Positions 47,148 through 59,500 of a stretch of 64,000 nucleotides of DNA are shown here, piece after piece (the stretch's first letter is position 1; the number at the start of each line of letters is the position of its first letter). The position numbers and the translations under genes were made by a program. The DNA is from Eriocheir sinensis (taxonomy: Eukaryota > Arthropoda > Malacostraca > Decapoda > Varunidae). The notes beneath the pieces were generated by a model. That model was not told where the DNA came from and ran no database searches. It saw nothing but the letters and a program-made list of their open reading frames with translations. The stretch lies in the NCBI RefSeq assembly GCF_024679095.1, contig NC_066513.1, positions 10,321,386 through 10,385,385 of the forward strand. Direction: 5' to 3'.

Positions 47148-47624
47148 GTGGCTTCCCTTCCGTCTACTGACACAGTTTCTAAGAGGAAAGTCCTGGTGGT
47201 TGGGGACTCCCAAGTCAGGTTCATTGACAGGTACTTTTGTTCAAGAGTTAAGGAAAATAGGCTTCGGGTGTGCTTTCCCGGGGCAGGCATCCAGCACGTA
47301 TCTGACAGAATGGAGGAAATTTTAGCAGGGGAGGGGACACAGCCTATCGTCTTCTGCAGTTTCGGTGGTAATGACATCAGTAAGGTGAGTAGCGAAGAGA
47401 TATTTCGGCACTTCAGGGAATCGTTCGCTAAAGTGAGAGACTTCGGGGGGGGGGGGGGGGGGGTAAGCAAAATGGTTGGCTTTTCCTTGATAACTGGGAC
47501 CTCTTCTACAATAAAGGCACCTTGTATGCCAAGGATGGGGTGCACCTGTCACTCCAGGGGATGGAGGTTCTCGCAGACTCCCTCGAGCGATCACTTAGCA
47601 CGCTACAGGATTTTTTAGAGTAGG
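47148..47624 (+). pseudogene. B3 ORF1, SGNH-hydrolase-like domain
   Basis: SGNH blocks are recognisable: KVLVVGDSQVRFIDRYF (block I, GDS), FCSFGGNDISKVSS (block III, GGND) and, after a frame change, KDGVHLSLQGMEVLADSL (block V, DxxH). This esterase-like ORF1 is known in CR1 and related LINEs. The break is a 19-G homopolymer (47445-47463) sitting between blocks III and V. The protein probably starts further upstream in the Pro/Ser-rich tract; the start chosen is only the first alternative codon in frame. Confidence 0.7.
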
Positions 47625-47689
47625 CAAGGGGGAAGGGCCTGTCATCAGTGGCTATGCATCGCAGACTAGGACTAGGGGGCGCAGGAGTA

Positions 47690-48416
47690 ATCGAAAGGAT
47701 GTAAGAAAGGATGGTCTAAAGGCTTATTATACCAACTGTAGGAGTCTCAGGAACAAGATAGATTTACTGAGGGGGAAAGCATGTGTCGAGAAATACGACA
47801 TTATACCTATCACGGAGACGTGGGTGGATACTGCAAACAAAAAACTTCATGTCGGAGTATGAAATAGATGGTTATCAGATATTTCACAAAGATAGAAAGG
47901 AAAGAAGGGGAGGGGGGTAGCACTTTATGTTAAGACACACTTAAATGTTCCGCTAACAACTCTGTTCAAACAAATGGGGACTCAGAATCAGTTTGGGTGG
48001 ACGTCCACAAAGGGAAAGACAAACTAATTCTAGGGGTTCTTTACAGGCCACCCAACCTTAACAGGCAGGACACTGATATATTACTGCAAGAGGTAGGCAG
48101 GGCGAGCAGGAACAAAAATGTCTGCATAATGGGGGATTTTAACTATAGGAATATAGACTGGGAAGGTGTGGTGGGTGATCTAGAATCTGAGGATTTTCTG
48201 AAAGTAATACAAGATTATTTTCTCAAACAGACAGTAACTGAGACCACCAGGGACAACAATATTCTAGACTTGGTCTTAACTAACACCGAGAATATGATCA
48301 GCGAGCTAGATATTGGGGGAGGATTAGGTGGCAGTGATCACAGGGAAATTAGGTTTAAATTAGACCGGGCGGTGACCCATGAACTCAACCCTGTGTTGGC
48401 TCAGAAGACACCTTGA
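47690..48416 (+). pseudogene. B3 ORF2, endonuclease domain (frameshifted)
   Basis: APE-type endonuclease: YYTNCRSLRNKIDLLRGK, ITETWVD, RRGGVALYVK, LILGVLYRPPN, IMGDFNYRNIDWEG, NNILDLVLTN and GGSDHREIRFKL (SDH). Frame changes occur around 47840 (A-run) and 47975. The open end part is 47997-48416. Confidence 0.8.
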
Positions 48417-48719
48417 GGAGGTAAATTGGGGAACCCTAGGGCTGGATGAGGGCCAGATCTCGTGGCTGGAACCGGAAAGACAGGGGAACCATGTAGAAAT
48501 GACCTACAATAATTTAGTTAGAGTAATTGCAGAGGGTCAGAGACAGCATATCCCTTACCAAGCACGTAGGAAGGATAATAACGACCCCAAATGGATGACC
48601 CGCAGACTCAAACATGAGATAGGCTTGAAGAGAGGAATTTATAGGAAAATAAAGAACGGAGAAATTCACCTCAGGGTAGGTATGTTGAGCTAGCCAGGTC
48701 GGTGAAGAAGACACCCGCC

Positions 48720-50484
48720 TAGCAAAAATAAATTATGAGACTAGGGTAGCCAACGAGGCCAAGGGCGATCCCAAGGGCTTCTTCAAACTGTACAGAACGA
48801 AAACAAGGGACAGAATTGGACCGTTGAAAACAAACACGGGCGAGCTCGTTGAGAATGGAGAAGATATGAGTCCAATGATGAATGACTATTTCCTCTCGAT
48901 TTTCACGCAGGAAAATCTAACAACCATTCCGGAGAGAGTTCAGGTATATGAGGGCGAAGAGAACGAAAAGTTGAGGGATGTGATCATCACTAGGCAAGTA
49001 GTCCAGGATGAGATTGGTAAGTTGAAGAAAAACAAATCGCCGGGCCCAGACGAAATATTCCCAAGGGTTCTGAAAGAGTGCAAGGAAGTCCTTAGTGGCC
49101 CTCTTACCGATATCTTTAAGATGTCGGTAAATTCTGGATATGTGCCCAATCAATGGAAAGTAGCTAATGTGACGCCGATTTTCAAAAAGGGAGACAAGTC
49201 AGCCATCTCAAATTATCGCCCAATTAGCTTAACATCAGTTGTAGGTAAGATGTTGGAGTCAATTATAGCCGGGAGAATTCGGGACCATCTAGAAAAGCAT
49301 AATTTAATTCATGATTCACACCATGGGTTCACAAAGGGTAGGTCTTGCCTTACTAACCTGTTGTCCTTCTACACTAAAGTAATCGAGGCGGTTGACCGAG
49401 ATGAAAACTATGACATATTATATTTAGATTTCAGTAAAGCGTTCGACAAAGTCCCTCATCACCAGCTATTACTAAAATTACAGGCTCGCGGCGTAGATGG
49501 GAAAGTTTTGAACTGGATCAGGGCGTGGCTTAGTGGTAGGAAGCACAGAGCGCAAATCAATGGTAAAAAATCTGAATGGGGCAGTGTTACGAGTGGAGTC
49601 CCTCAAGGGTCGGTGCTGGGTCCTCTGCTTATTATTATTTACATCAATGACTTGGACACAGGAATTAGTAGTGATGTCAGTAAGTTCGCAGATGATACCA
49701 AGATCGGTTGAGTAATCCAATCGGACAGGGACGCTACCGTTCTCCAGGATGAGCTTGACAGACTATATGATTGGGCGGGGAAGTGGCAGATGGAATTCAA
49801 TGTCGGGAAGTGTAGCATTTTGAGTGTAGGTAGGAATAACCCCTCACACAATTACTCCTTAAATGACATTCCTCTAAGCAGGTCTGGGCGTGAGAGAGAC
49901 TTAGGAGTCCTAGTGAGCGCTGACCTCCGTCCTAGGGCTCAATGCATTCAGGCTAAAAATCGGGCCAACAGAGTATTGTGTTTCATCTCAAGGAGCGTAG
50001 GCAATAGGAGCACTGAAGTCATCCTCAAGCTTTACTTAGCACTAGTTAGACCTCATCTCGATTATGCAGTTCAGTTCTGGTCCCCCTACTATAGAATGGA
50101 TAACAAGATGTTAGAATCTGTACAGAGGAGGATGACAAAGATGATTCAGGGGTGAGAAACTTGCCTTATGAAGACAGGCTGAAGCATTTAAATCTACACT
50201 CTGTAGAAAGGCGAAGGTTGCGAGGAGACTTGATCGAAGTCTAAAAATGGATGAAGGGCTTTAATAACGGGGATGTCAATAAGATTTTGATAGTAAAAGA
50301 GCCAGGTAGGACGCGTGGCAATGGTTTTAAGTTCGACAAATTCAGATTCAACAAAGACATAGGCAAGAATTGGTTCACTAATAGAGTGGTGGACGAATGG
50401 AACAGGCTTGGGAGCCATGTTGTGGGTGCCAATACCATTGATACATTCAAGAAGAGGTTAGATAAGCCATGGGTGGTGAGGTAA
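48720..50484 (+). pseudogene. B3 ORF2, reverse transcriptase and C-terminus (one stop, one frameshift)
   Basis: The main open part is 48824-49711: [85 protein letters not shown] and the catalytic [13 protein letters not shown] at 49709-49711 follows FADD in the same frame. The frame then continues (DELDRLYDWAGKWQMEFN) to LDYAVQFWSPYY and SVQRRMTKMIQG, where a 1-2 base change shifts it. The C-terminus ends at 50484. Confidence 0.85.
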
Positions 50485-50619
50485 GGTGGGGTTGAGTGTA
50501 CAGGAGCTGCCTTGTATAGGCCAACCAGCCTCTTGCAGACTCCTTACGTTCTTATGTTCTTATGTTTTTATGATGACAAAAATAACCACAGGAATAACAA
50601 CAGAAAGGTAATGTACATC

Positions 50620-51095
50620 AGAGGAGACGGTGGCTGAATGGATAGCGTGACGGCGCCGCGTTCAGGACAACGCGAGTTCAATCCCCGCCCGGTGCTACCA
50701 AGCTGGGATTTTTCAGCCGCCGCCGAGTGGCTTAAAACCACCCACATGCTGTCCAGAAGACCACCTATCAACCCGGACTCTAGATTCTAGGATTAAAGAT
50801 GAGCTCCGGGAGGGCAGCACGAGTCAATGCAAGATGGCGCCACTATAAACACTCGCCTGTGGCAGAACGGGCTGGGCCGACCATCAGGATCCACCGGGAA
50901 GAAGCCTACCGTTGCAATAGGCCACGATGTAAAAAAAAAAAAAAAAAAAAAAAACACTCGCCTGCGCCAGAACGGGCTGGGCCGACCATCAGGCTCCACC
51001 GGGAAGAAGCCTTGGGCCGACCATCAGGATCCACCAGGAAGAAGCCTACCGGCGCAATAGGCCACGACGTAAAAAAACAAGAAAAAAAAACAGGT
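50620..51095 (+). mobile_element. tRNA-derived SINE S1, copy S1d, with duplicated tail
   Basis: Box A TGGCTGAATGG (about 50629) and box B GAGTTCAATCCC (about 50670), then the S1 body to an A-run (50931-50954). A second, partly doubled body end follows (50955-51095; GGGCCGACCATCAGG occurs three times) and a further A-rich tail. The tail expansion may be slippage or a second insertion. Confidence 0.85.
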
Positions 51096-51386
51096 AGAGG
51101 GTCATGGACAGCTGATTCCGATTCCGAGAAATCTGAAAAGGTTAGCTCGGAAAGGCTATTAGTTACACATATTTGAAAAGGTGAGATTCACTAAACTGTC
51201 AATAGGATAGATCATATATACACTTAAAAAGTTCAAAATTAGTGTGATTCATGGGCTAGCAGGCGCAGCTAGCATGAAGTCCGAAGCTTGCAATAGAACA
51301 TCAGGTGAATCTTCCATAGTGGTTAGTCTACCCTCTAAAAAATTCAAAACAAAAATACCACAAGAAATAAGACTCTCCTCCTCGTC
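51096..51386. other. Unassigned sequence
   Basis: Short region between SINE S1d and the piggyBac-like remnant, possibly part of the latter. No feature seen. Confidence 0.4.
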
Positions 51387-51608
51387 CTATGATTCAATAG
51401 GAAAATCAGTGACAATATCTGCATCGAGTATATCCCTGATTTCATCGTCTGTCAGTCTCGTTCTTGAGTTTGGTTTCTGAAACAAAATAAAAATACATGA
51501 GATAGGTTTTGAAAATGGTTTATTTTCTGATTGCTCTAATAGTCTTACTGTAAGCATCAAACGTTTTTTTTTCCATCTCCGAAACACGATAATAATTTGA
51601 AAAAAATG

Positions 51609-51694
<86 letters not shown>

Positions 51695-52418
51695 GACATA
51701 AATAATATTTGAAAACCCTAATTAGAACTTGTATATACAACATCGTATGATATAGTAGGCTAAACTTCTTTCACTTTGATTCGTAAATATTGACTATTTA
51801 TTTTTATAAAAATATGTATCCCCATATACCCAGTGAGGAATGGCGGTAGTGATTCTATATAAATACATTTATATTTATTTATTTATTTATTTATTATATA
51901 TTGACAAACAAAAATTGTATAGTCTATTTAGACCTTGTAAAATACGATGCCGTGGCTACATTCAGTTAGTTCTACATTGTAATGGTTGTTTATTCTGAGC
52001 CAAAGAAGTATTACTCCCTCTGGGGCATGGTGGTAGTGGTCATTATATTAACCACCATACTAGGCTATATAAATACTACGACATGAGGTTTATGTCATAA
52101 TACATATTTTAATCACAAAGAACAGGTATAATTTCAATAATAGAAACATCTAAAACATTCATGATATAATTACACATCAAAACAACAATAACAAAAAAAT
52201 AGAAAGGAAAACACTTACCGGAAGCGCCATCTTCACCTCTCCACATCAAGTTGTAGTCTGATAATGCATGCTCTGGGGCAGCAGAGCGCGGGAACGTGAA
52301 GAGACGGTCACTGAGCACGCACGAGGGTGGTCAGTTTTGAAGCGCACTGCTACAATAGTCTAGGAAATTCGTTAGAACAAGTGGTTAATATTCTAACCAC
52401 TCAAGCCGAAAGGGTTAA
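51387..52418 (-). mobile_element. piggyBac-like transposon remnant (5' end)
   Basis: On the - strand the element would begin TTAA|CCCTTTCGGC at 52418-52409, the TTAA target and CCC start typical of piggyBac. A subterminal inverted pair AGTGGTTA/TAACCACT (52380-52401) follows. A tiny start exon (ATGGCGCTTCCG, 52219-52230, donor GTAAGT) splices in phase to an acidic exon with RLTDDEIRDILDADIVTD (51387-51476, acceptor TTTTGTTTCAG), resembling piggyBac transposase N-termini. The rest of the transposase is missing. An AT microsatellite (51609-51680) lies in the intron. Confidence 0.5.
51609..51698. repeat. (AT)n and T-run
   Basis: About 36 AT units followed by a 15-T run. Confidence 0.98.
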
Positions 52419-52499
52419 TTAAAGGGAACCTGAATGACTATAGCTTCTGACGTCAAAAATAATTCCAGCAAAGGATAGTAGTGGTGTATGGCATGCATA

Positions 52500-53276
52500 T
52501 CAAACAAAGGTGTTAGTTGGTGTTCCTCCTCTCCTATTTTTAAGGCTCTTTGTAAAATCTTTGACAGGGAAAAGAGAAGTAACCCTACAACGATCTGCAT
52601 CCACGACATTCTGAATGACTAGTGCATTAGTATGGAGAACAGGGTTCTCCGCACTTTCCAATGCAGGCAAGGCTTGTGCAACTAATGCCATTTCGTACAG
52701 ATTCCCCATGCTGGTAAACACCGTATTAAGGGCAGTCCCTAAGGTTCTAGAATAAGAAGCAATATCTTGTACCGCATGTTCAAGTCTGGAAATATGTAGA
52801 GAATTCATATGGATGGCTTTGTGTTGAATAGCAGCAAGCGAGGCCAAGTGGTTATACCTATCCCTGAGTTTCTCCACATCCTCATCCATTGCAGTTCCAA
52901 ACAACATGTGGGAAAGTTGCCCAATCCCATTGATCAAATTCCGTTTAGTACGATTAAAGAAGGGAAGGTCGGCGTAGTTATCTAGAGCAAGGGTTAGAGT
53001 GTCATTCAAGTACCTTACGCGCTCATGCATCAGACGCGTGATACCCTTTTCAGGAGCATTCCTATCCAGCTGCAACACAACCTCAGTCACTTGCTCCGTT
53101 ATTGTCCTCAGTTTGCCCAGTATTTCCACAAGAGCAGTAAACTGGTACTAGACCCACAGGACATCCTCAACCAGAGAAACCCGACCCAAATGAGCAGTGA
53201 GGGCACCCGGCTTGAGGTGAGCAGGGCCCGCAGCCAGCACGGAGCACAGAAGGAAGGAGAAGACGAGGGGCAACAT
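52500..53276 (-). pseudogene. G2 envelope-like protein (F-type), N-terminal part
   Basis: The reading starts at ATG 53276 with a clear signal peptide (hydrophobic core of about 12 residues ending AAGPA). It is interrupted by one in-frame TAG near 53148, then open for 209 codons (53129-52500). In that part NRTKR (residues 59-63) is a furin-type site followed by a Gly-rich apolar stretch (LINGIG), the layout of the F-type fusion proteins of errantiviruses and baculoviruses, and then long amphipathic helix-like sequence (RLEHAVQDIASYS). The normal protein is roughly twice as long and has a C-terminal transmembrane anchor; that part is missing, cut at the piggyBac-like end. Broken and truncated, so not functional. 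F-type assignment is from layout, not from a search. Confidence 0.65.
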
Positions 53277-53411
53277 CTGGAACCAAGCAGAAAACTCTTA
53301 TTAGCGAGGACGCTGGTTACATTTTGTGGTGCTAAGCAGTTAGACGAAGCGGTTTCAGTCTGAGGCAAAAAGCCGGTTCTGGCGGGTTCAACTAAAGCCG
53401 AATCGGGGACC

Positions 53412-54524
53412 TCAGGCTGGGCGCTAGTCTTTTTGAGACGATCACTATGCACAATTTCATATGTATTCAAAATTAGATCGTAAAGCTCAAATTTATGTCC
53501 ACCTAGTTGTCTAACTATCTGGCGTGGGCCCACGAATTTCGGAGACAACTTCGAATTTATCTGTGGAACTAGAAGCATAACAAAGTCACATACTTTTAAT
53601 GAAACAGGGGCGGCACGCTTGTGTTGCTGCAAGCACATAGCCTTAGATGTAGCCTGTAGTCTCTCTCTGACGTTTCTGTGAATGTCTGAGAAAACTTCGA
53701 GCTGACTCTTTGCATAGTCATCTAATTATATACAGGTGAATGAGAACTACTAAGCAGGTCATATATATAGTGAGGAGATTGTCCCGTTGACTCCCAAACA
53801 CGGCTGTTTATGCTTGGTGCAACATATGCTAGCCAGTCTTCCCACGTATGCAGAAGTCCGCCAACGACCGGGCGCAGGACATCTAAAATTTTCCTATTAG
53901 CGCGTTCAACAAGGCCGTTGCTGGCTGGGTGACAACTGACTGTAAAACTTTGCTTTATGTCAAATTGATTGCATATTTTTCTAAAAGTTGATTGCGAAAC
54001 TCAGCCCCGATATCACTTGACAACACTCGAGGCCTGGAATATGAAAAAAATAGATGAGTCACTAGGGCATGAGCAATGGACTTAGCAGATTTATCTTTCA
54101 CCGGGGCTAAAATAACGTACCGAGATAAGTGCTCTACACAAACCAAAAGATACTTCGAGCCCTGGTGGCTGGCGGGAAGTTGTAGCAAGTCATTAGAAAC
54201 TACGTCCCAAGGTCGGTCAGGGGGAGGATATTCTAGGATCGGCTCAGGCCAAGGCACCGTACCTTTATGTTAGACACACCTAACACACTTAGCCACATAC
54301 GCGTCAATATCTAGGCGCATGGTTGGCCAAAAATAGACCGCTCGGGCCGCTGTCAAAGTGCGCTCCCTCCCCGGGTGACCAGCAATCACCGCGTCATGAA
54401 TTAAGTTCAACACCGCAGGCACATAACACTCCGGTATCACAAATTGCGCGACAGACTTCTTTTTATGGGGCCAGTAGCGGTATAAGACGTCGTCCTTTGA
54501 CAAGAAAAATTGTGAAAAAGACAC
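53412..54524 (-). pseudogene. G2 integrase (several breaks)
   Basis: Three open pieces. 54270-54524 has the HHCC zinc domain (LIHDAVIAGHPGRERTL and CVRCV). 53955-54257 has the core with the first Asp in VVSNDLLQLP and the second in VLSSDIGAEF. The region near 53880-53930, in another frame, has the Glu in NGLVERANRK. The C-terminal part (53412-53638) ends with VGPRQIVRQLGGHKFELYD, like the gypsy integrase tail. Stops and frame changes separate the pieces. Confidence 0.75.
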
Positions 54525-54632
54525 AGGTAGTGGTGGGAGACTTATTTCATCACCCGACTCCAGAGCGTATATCAGCTTACTTCAAACGTCATGTCGACGC
54601 TGGGCTGCTGCTAAATCCTTTAGAGTAAAATT

Positions 54633-55815
54633 TTATATTGCAGTGGACGTTTCTGCCACTGAGCCAACAGGTACATTTTTAAACAAGGCATCCGCGACGA
54701 CATTGGCGCGCCCTGGTAAATACTTAAAAGCTGTCCTAAATTCCTGGATGGTCAGGTACCATCGCGCGAGTCGACCGGTGAGGTTTCTACCCTTAAAAAG
54801 CTCGGTGACTGGCGCATGGTCCGTAAATACAGTGATAGGATAGCCTAGGTTAACATCTCTAAAATGTTTAAGATCCCAAACAACCACTAGGGTTTCCTGA
54901 TGCGTCATGCACCGAATAGTTCGACTCATCTTGGTTCAAAGTGCGACTCGCATACGCAATAGCGCGATTTTTACCGCGAGCGTCTGGCTGCATCAAAACA
55001 GCACCAACTCCTAGGGCTGAGGCATCTGTATAAATAGTAAAAGGGACGTTGTAGTCCGGGAATGCCAAGACTGGAGCGTTGCTTAACGCTGACTTCAAGT
55101 CCGTAAAATTTTTTTCTTGGGGGCATTCCAATGAAAATGTACCTCTTTCTTTAAAAGTTGCGTTAGAGGCGAAGCAATTTTGGCCAAACCTTGTATGAAA
55201 GACCTATAATAGCCGCACAACCCAAGAAAAGACCGAACTTTTTCGACGGTTTGGGGTTGCAGAAAATTCTTTATGGCCGATATTTTATCGTCCATCGTGT
55301 GGATTCCATCTCCATCTACAGTGTGGCATAAAAAGGTGATTTTTGCCTTTAAAAATTCACATTTAGTCAGCTTGGCCTTTAGGCCAGCTTCTCGTAGTTT
55401 AAGCAGAACAGCCATCCTTGCTGCAGATGATTAAATCATCTAAATATGCGTAGACTTCTTTGTTTATCACGTCCGACAATAATGTGTTAATCATCCTCTG
55501 AAAGTAATCGGTGCCGCTTTCAACCCAAATGGCATCCTTAGCCATTCAAAATGACCGCTAGGGGTACTGAAGGCCTGCCAATAGCCACTCAAAAGGTCTA
55601 GACTACTTAAAATTTTATTATCTTGCCCCAGGGACATTAACAAGTTACCTAAAACGGGTAGAGGGTACCTATCATCCTCAGTTGCCTCATTTACTTTCAT
55701 AAAATCGATAACAGGCCTGAAACTTCCGTCCTTTTTAAGGACTAGGAACAAAGATGAGTTCAACGGGGATCGGGGATGCTGAATAACACCTTGGTCCAAC
55801 ACATCTTTAACCTGT
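54633..55815 (-). pseudogene. G2 reverse transcriptase and RNase H (several breaks)
   Basis: RT: VLDQGVIQHPRSPLNSS, FRPVIDFMKVNEATEDDRYP, LSSLDLLSGYWQAFS, MPFGLKAAP and, between two open pieces (55420-55490), the intact YAYLDDLIIC catalytic box. It continues as LRSFLGLCGYYR-type sequence (VRSFLGLCGYYRSFI). RNase H: FTIYTDASALGVGAVLMQ, IAYASRTLNQDESNYS and FTDHAPVTELF. Frameshifts lie near 55490, 55420, 55115 and 54900. Confidence 0.8.
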
Positions 55816-55818
55816 TGT

Positions 55819-55838
55819 TACGGCCGGGGTTCTCCCGC

Positions 55839-55870
<32 letters not shown>

Positions 55871-57897
55871 CTTCTCCACAGACACGGCGGTCACCACGTG
55901 GCTCGCCCATCTGACACCTTTGTTTCCGCCGGTATTTTCCGGGTTCTCTGGAATTTTCCGACCGCCGACCTGGTTTACCGCGCTTGGGCATAGCACCTCA
56001 CACCACGGCCCGCCTGACGACCGGGGCGGCCCGAGGTCGATGTTGCTGCGGACTGTTCTTCCATTTATGTCTCTCCTGCCCGACTAAGTATTGTGACATA
56101 TTATGTATATTTCCCTTTTTCTGTTTAGGTTAGGAAATGTATTTATTGTATTTAAACTATGTATTTTGAGTTGTCGTGGGGGTTTGTTGTCCCGCACCGC
56201 CGGCGACAGCTGCAACCCTTGCGGCGGACGGCCATATGAGCTCTGACCCTCAGGTCAGTAGCTCTCCCTTGTCTTTTTCCCGCACCGTTCACGTCGAGGT
56301 ATGGGGGGACCGGCTTCTCTCTCCCCTTAGTTTCCCTGCAGCGCCTTCTGCAGTTTTTTCACGCCTGCAGGCGTGTTTTTTTCTTTCTTTACGGGAGAGA
56401 GAGTCTTTAGTGCTTTAAGGTAAGGATTTTATTTTGTGTGTTTCTGTGCCATCTTTTAGTGTTTTCGTGTTACCACGTTTCTGTCCTTGTGTTACGTGCT
56501 GCCTTCAGCCCATGTGTGGTCAATATAGTTTGTGACTGATTTGTGTATCGCTCGTTAAATGTTAAATTCCTTATGTTCTAATTGTATCTCCTCCCTTATT
56601 TACGGGCCGATTTATTTCATTCGAAAAGCATTTTAATTAGGAATAAAATGGGAGATTACCGTTTGCTATCGTTTGGTTTTATATTGTAGTAAAAAATATT
56701 TTTAAAAGTTCGATGAAATAAAAAAAGTTGACATATAAATATTTTTCAAAAATCAAAATCAATTTCAAACAATAGCTTCGATAGCAAACCCTATTCCTTA
56801 CACATACTTTCATAAGCTGCAGTTGGAGATATATGTATAACAAGAAGTGCAACCGAGGAAATATTTTTTAAAGTACAAAATGATTTTTTTTTTTTTTTTT
56901 TTTGGTATTTCGTTGGGGATATTCCCCAATGGAAGAAGGCGGAGCATGCCGCGCAATCCCCCAGACTGCCGGTAGAGAGATACCCAATGCTTTCAAGGAC
57001 GAAACCCAACAACGGGGCTGAGGGTGTCGGAAAGAACTTCCTTTCCACCCCCATGGTAACTGATAGGTCTCGAACCCATACGCCCCAGGCACCCCGCCGA
57101 AGCGCAAGGTCGAGACTCTACCACGGGACCACGGGAGGCCCCATAAATCATTGTTTTGAGATATCAAGCGATGAAGTTTAAATATTTTTTGTATTTTACC
57201 TATTCCAACAAGGGACTTGAATATAAACATCAAGATATGAAGAAAAAAAACAGACATGGTTTCCTTAACTTACTTTCATTGGATGTGTACACAGGCTGCT
57301 GCTGCATAGACTGGTTACGTCTTTTTTACGGGTCACAAATCCATGTACTAGAATTTGACCATATTTCAAAGTAAAAACTAGTCTTATACTGTGTAAAATC
57401 AATGAAATATAATTCAAAAGACATCTGAGGCTTATACGAAGAGTGTTTTATTGAATTTATGAAAAAAAATTATATAAATCGATTTTTCACGGATAAATAC
57501 GAAAATATATTAGTCACTGCTATAATTTCCCATTTTCTTGACTAGTGGTGTGAGAGACCCTAAGAGTATCATGACAGACCATGAAAAAAAAAATCCTAAA
57601 ATTAAAAAAGGGTGAAAACACGGATTCCAAGCCAGTGGCGCCGCGCGGAAGCTCATTGCAGGACGTTGCATTGCATTGCATTGCATATTGCATACCACTG
57701 TATTATTTTTTCATCATATTCATTTATATACCAAAAGAAAGGAAAATTAGCAGAATTCTATAAGCCAAAAATATAAAAAATGATTTTTTTTCAGGCCGAC
57801 TTTGGTAATCTTGGGTCTTTCTTTTTGTAAATAATGTAAATTAAATTCAGTAAATATATAGTCTTTTAGTAATTTGCGTTTCCGTTGAACATTTCCT
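55819..57897. mobile_element. 2.08-kb insertion in G2 pol, flanked by TTGTT
   Basis: The G2 protein reading (QIVKQ|QVKDVL) is contiguous once this segment is removed, and TTGTT occurs at both edges (55814-55818, 57898-57902). The contents are mixed: a 30-T run (55841-55870), GC-rich sequence to about 56350, AT-rich sequence, a SINE (56883-57145) and AT-rich sequence with a short GCATT repeat near 57665-57690. No long coding frame; element class unknown. Confidence 0.6.
56883..57145 (-). mobile_element. tRNA-derived SINE, family S2
   Basis: Minus-strand element distinct from S1. T-run (poly-A tail) at 56884-56903. Inverted box B GGTCTCGAACCCAT is near 57065-57080 and inverted box A near 57110-57135 (CTCTACCACGGGACCACGG). 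The tRNA-like head starts GGGCCTCCCGTGGTCCCG on the element strand. Confidence 0.7.
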
Positions 57898-57899
57898 TT

Positions 57900-58458
57900 G
57901 TTTAACAATCTGCCCTTGAATGTGTGGAAGTCTGTAGGCTGGAATGTACACCGGTTTGGTGTCGGGTTTTACCCTAATATTGTGTTCTGTCGTATCAGTC
58001 GCACCTAAAGATTCACCGGGCAGGGCAATGACATCACGATACTGATGTAAAAGCTTTAGAAGCGAACCCTTAAGCTCGGGATAGTCGACTACTTTGACAA
58101 GGGAGTCGACACATGAGGCCTGAGTCGTCTTGTCGCTGGCGTGGGATTGACCCACCGCGCCAACACAAGTACGTGTTAACTCTAGAGGTTCTGGCGTCAC
58201 CTGTCCGTCGAACGCTAATGCACGACTCAAAAAGACACCACTTTTGAGTTTAACTGGACCGCCAGTGGGGTTAACCACTAAAGTTCTACTTCCCTCGCAC
58301 ACCGTGTTAAGGGTGGACTCTACTGCTAATGCGTTCACACGACTAGGCCCTTCCAGGCAGACGTCACAACCTACGGTGGCGTTAGGGACTGACACGGTGA
58401 AGGATGAGTAAGACACAGGGGACGTGTGTGGTCCTTTACTAATGACTCCCTGGTACAA
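57900..58458 (-). pseudogene. G2 pol, region between protease and RT
   Basis: About 190 codons: LVVNPTGGPVKLKSGVFLSR, LLKLLHQYRDVIALPGES, LGATDTTEHNIRVKPDTKP and YIPAYRLPHIQGQIVK, the standard approach to a gypsy RT. It is cut by the 2.08-kb insertion at its 3' side and by the GGTACC element at its 5' side. Confidence 0.75.
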
Positions 58459-58466
58459 ACTAAACG

Positions 58467-59245
<779 letters not shown>

Positions 59246-59500
59246 TCGCAATCCTGTCGCATCCTGTCGCATCCTGTCGTCGCACGATGTCGCCGCAGCG
59301 CCCGCTGCTGCCGCCGCTGCGCACATTTCGCGAGTCTTTTTTTTTTTTATATGACCCAGATCGAAACATAGAAGCGTTTTATCTACATGTTTCCACAAAT
59401 CGAATAAATTTTAAGACAATTATTGTTTTTTTTTTTCATCCATTTTTTGATAAAGGGCATATAAACAAGTCAAACAAACTCAATGTTTATTGGAATTTGG
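59246..59500. other. Unassigned sequence
   Basis: Includes three copies of ATCCTGTCGC (59250-59280) and T-runs. No gene. Confidence 0.4.

Larger units (their letters stand above)
46552..50571 (+). mobile_element. CR1-like LINE family B, copy B3, nearly full length
   Basis: A + strand element in order: a Pro/Ser-rich low-complexity region (46600-47145), ORF1 with SGNH-like domain, ORF2 with endonuclease and RT, a short 3' UTR and the octamer tail (TTCTTATG)n at 50549-50571. It is the parent form of B1 and B2. Broken by several frameshifts and one in-frame stop after FADD. Confidence 0.85.
52433..58465 (-). mobile_element. Envelope-bearing Ty3/gypsy element G2 (errantivirus-like provirus), interrupted
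   Basis: Minus strand, in the order expected for a gypsy provirus: pol N-terminal linker (57900-58458), RT and RNase H (54633-55815), integrase (53412-54524), then an envelope-like ORF (52500-53276). A 2.08-kb insertion (55819-57897) splits pol and is flanked by TTGTT. The 5' side is cut by the GGTACC element at 58466 and the 3' side by a piggyBac-like TTAA end at 52418-52432. No LTRs, gag or protease catalytic site remain in view. Confidence 0.8.

Noticed and set aside
46552..47148. 198-codon Pro/Ser/Leu-rich frame
   Set aside because: Low-complexity CCT/TCC sequence upstream of a CR1-like ORF1 and open in more than one frame. Treated as the element's leader or degenerate ORF1 start, not a gene.
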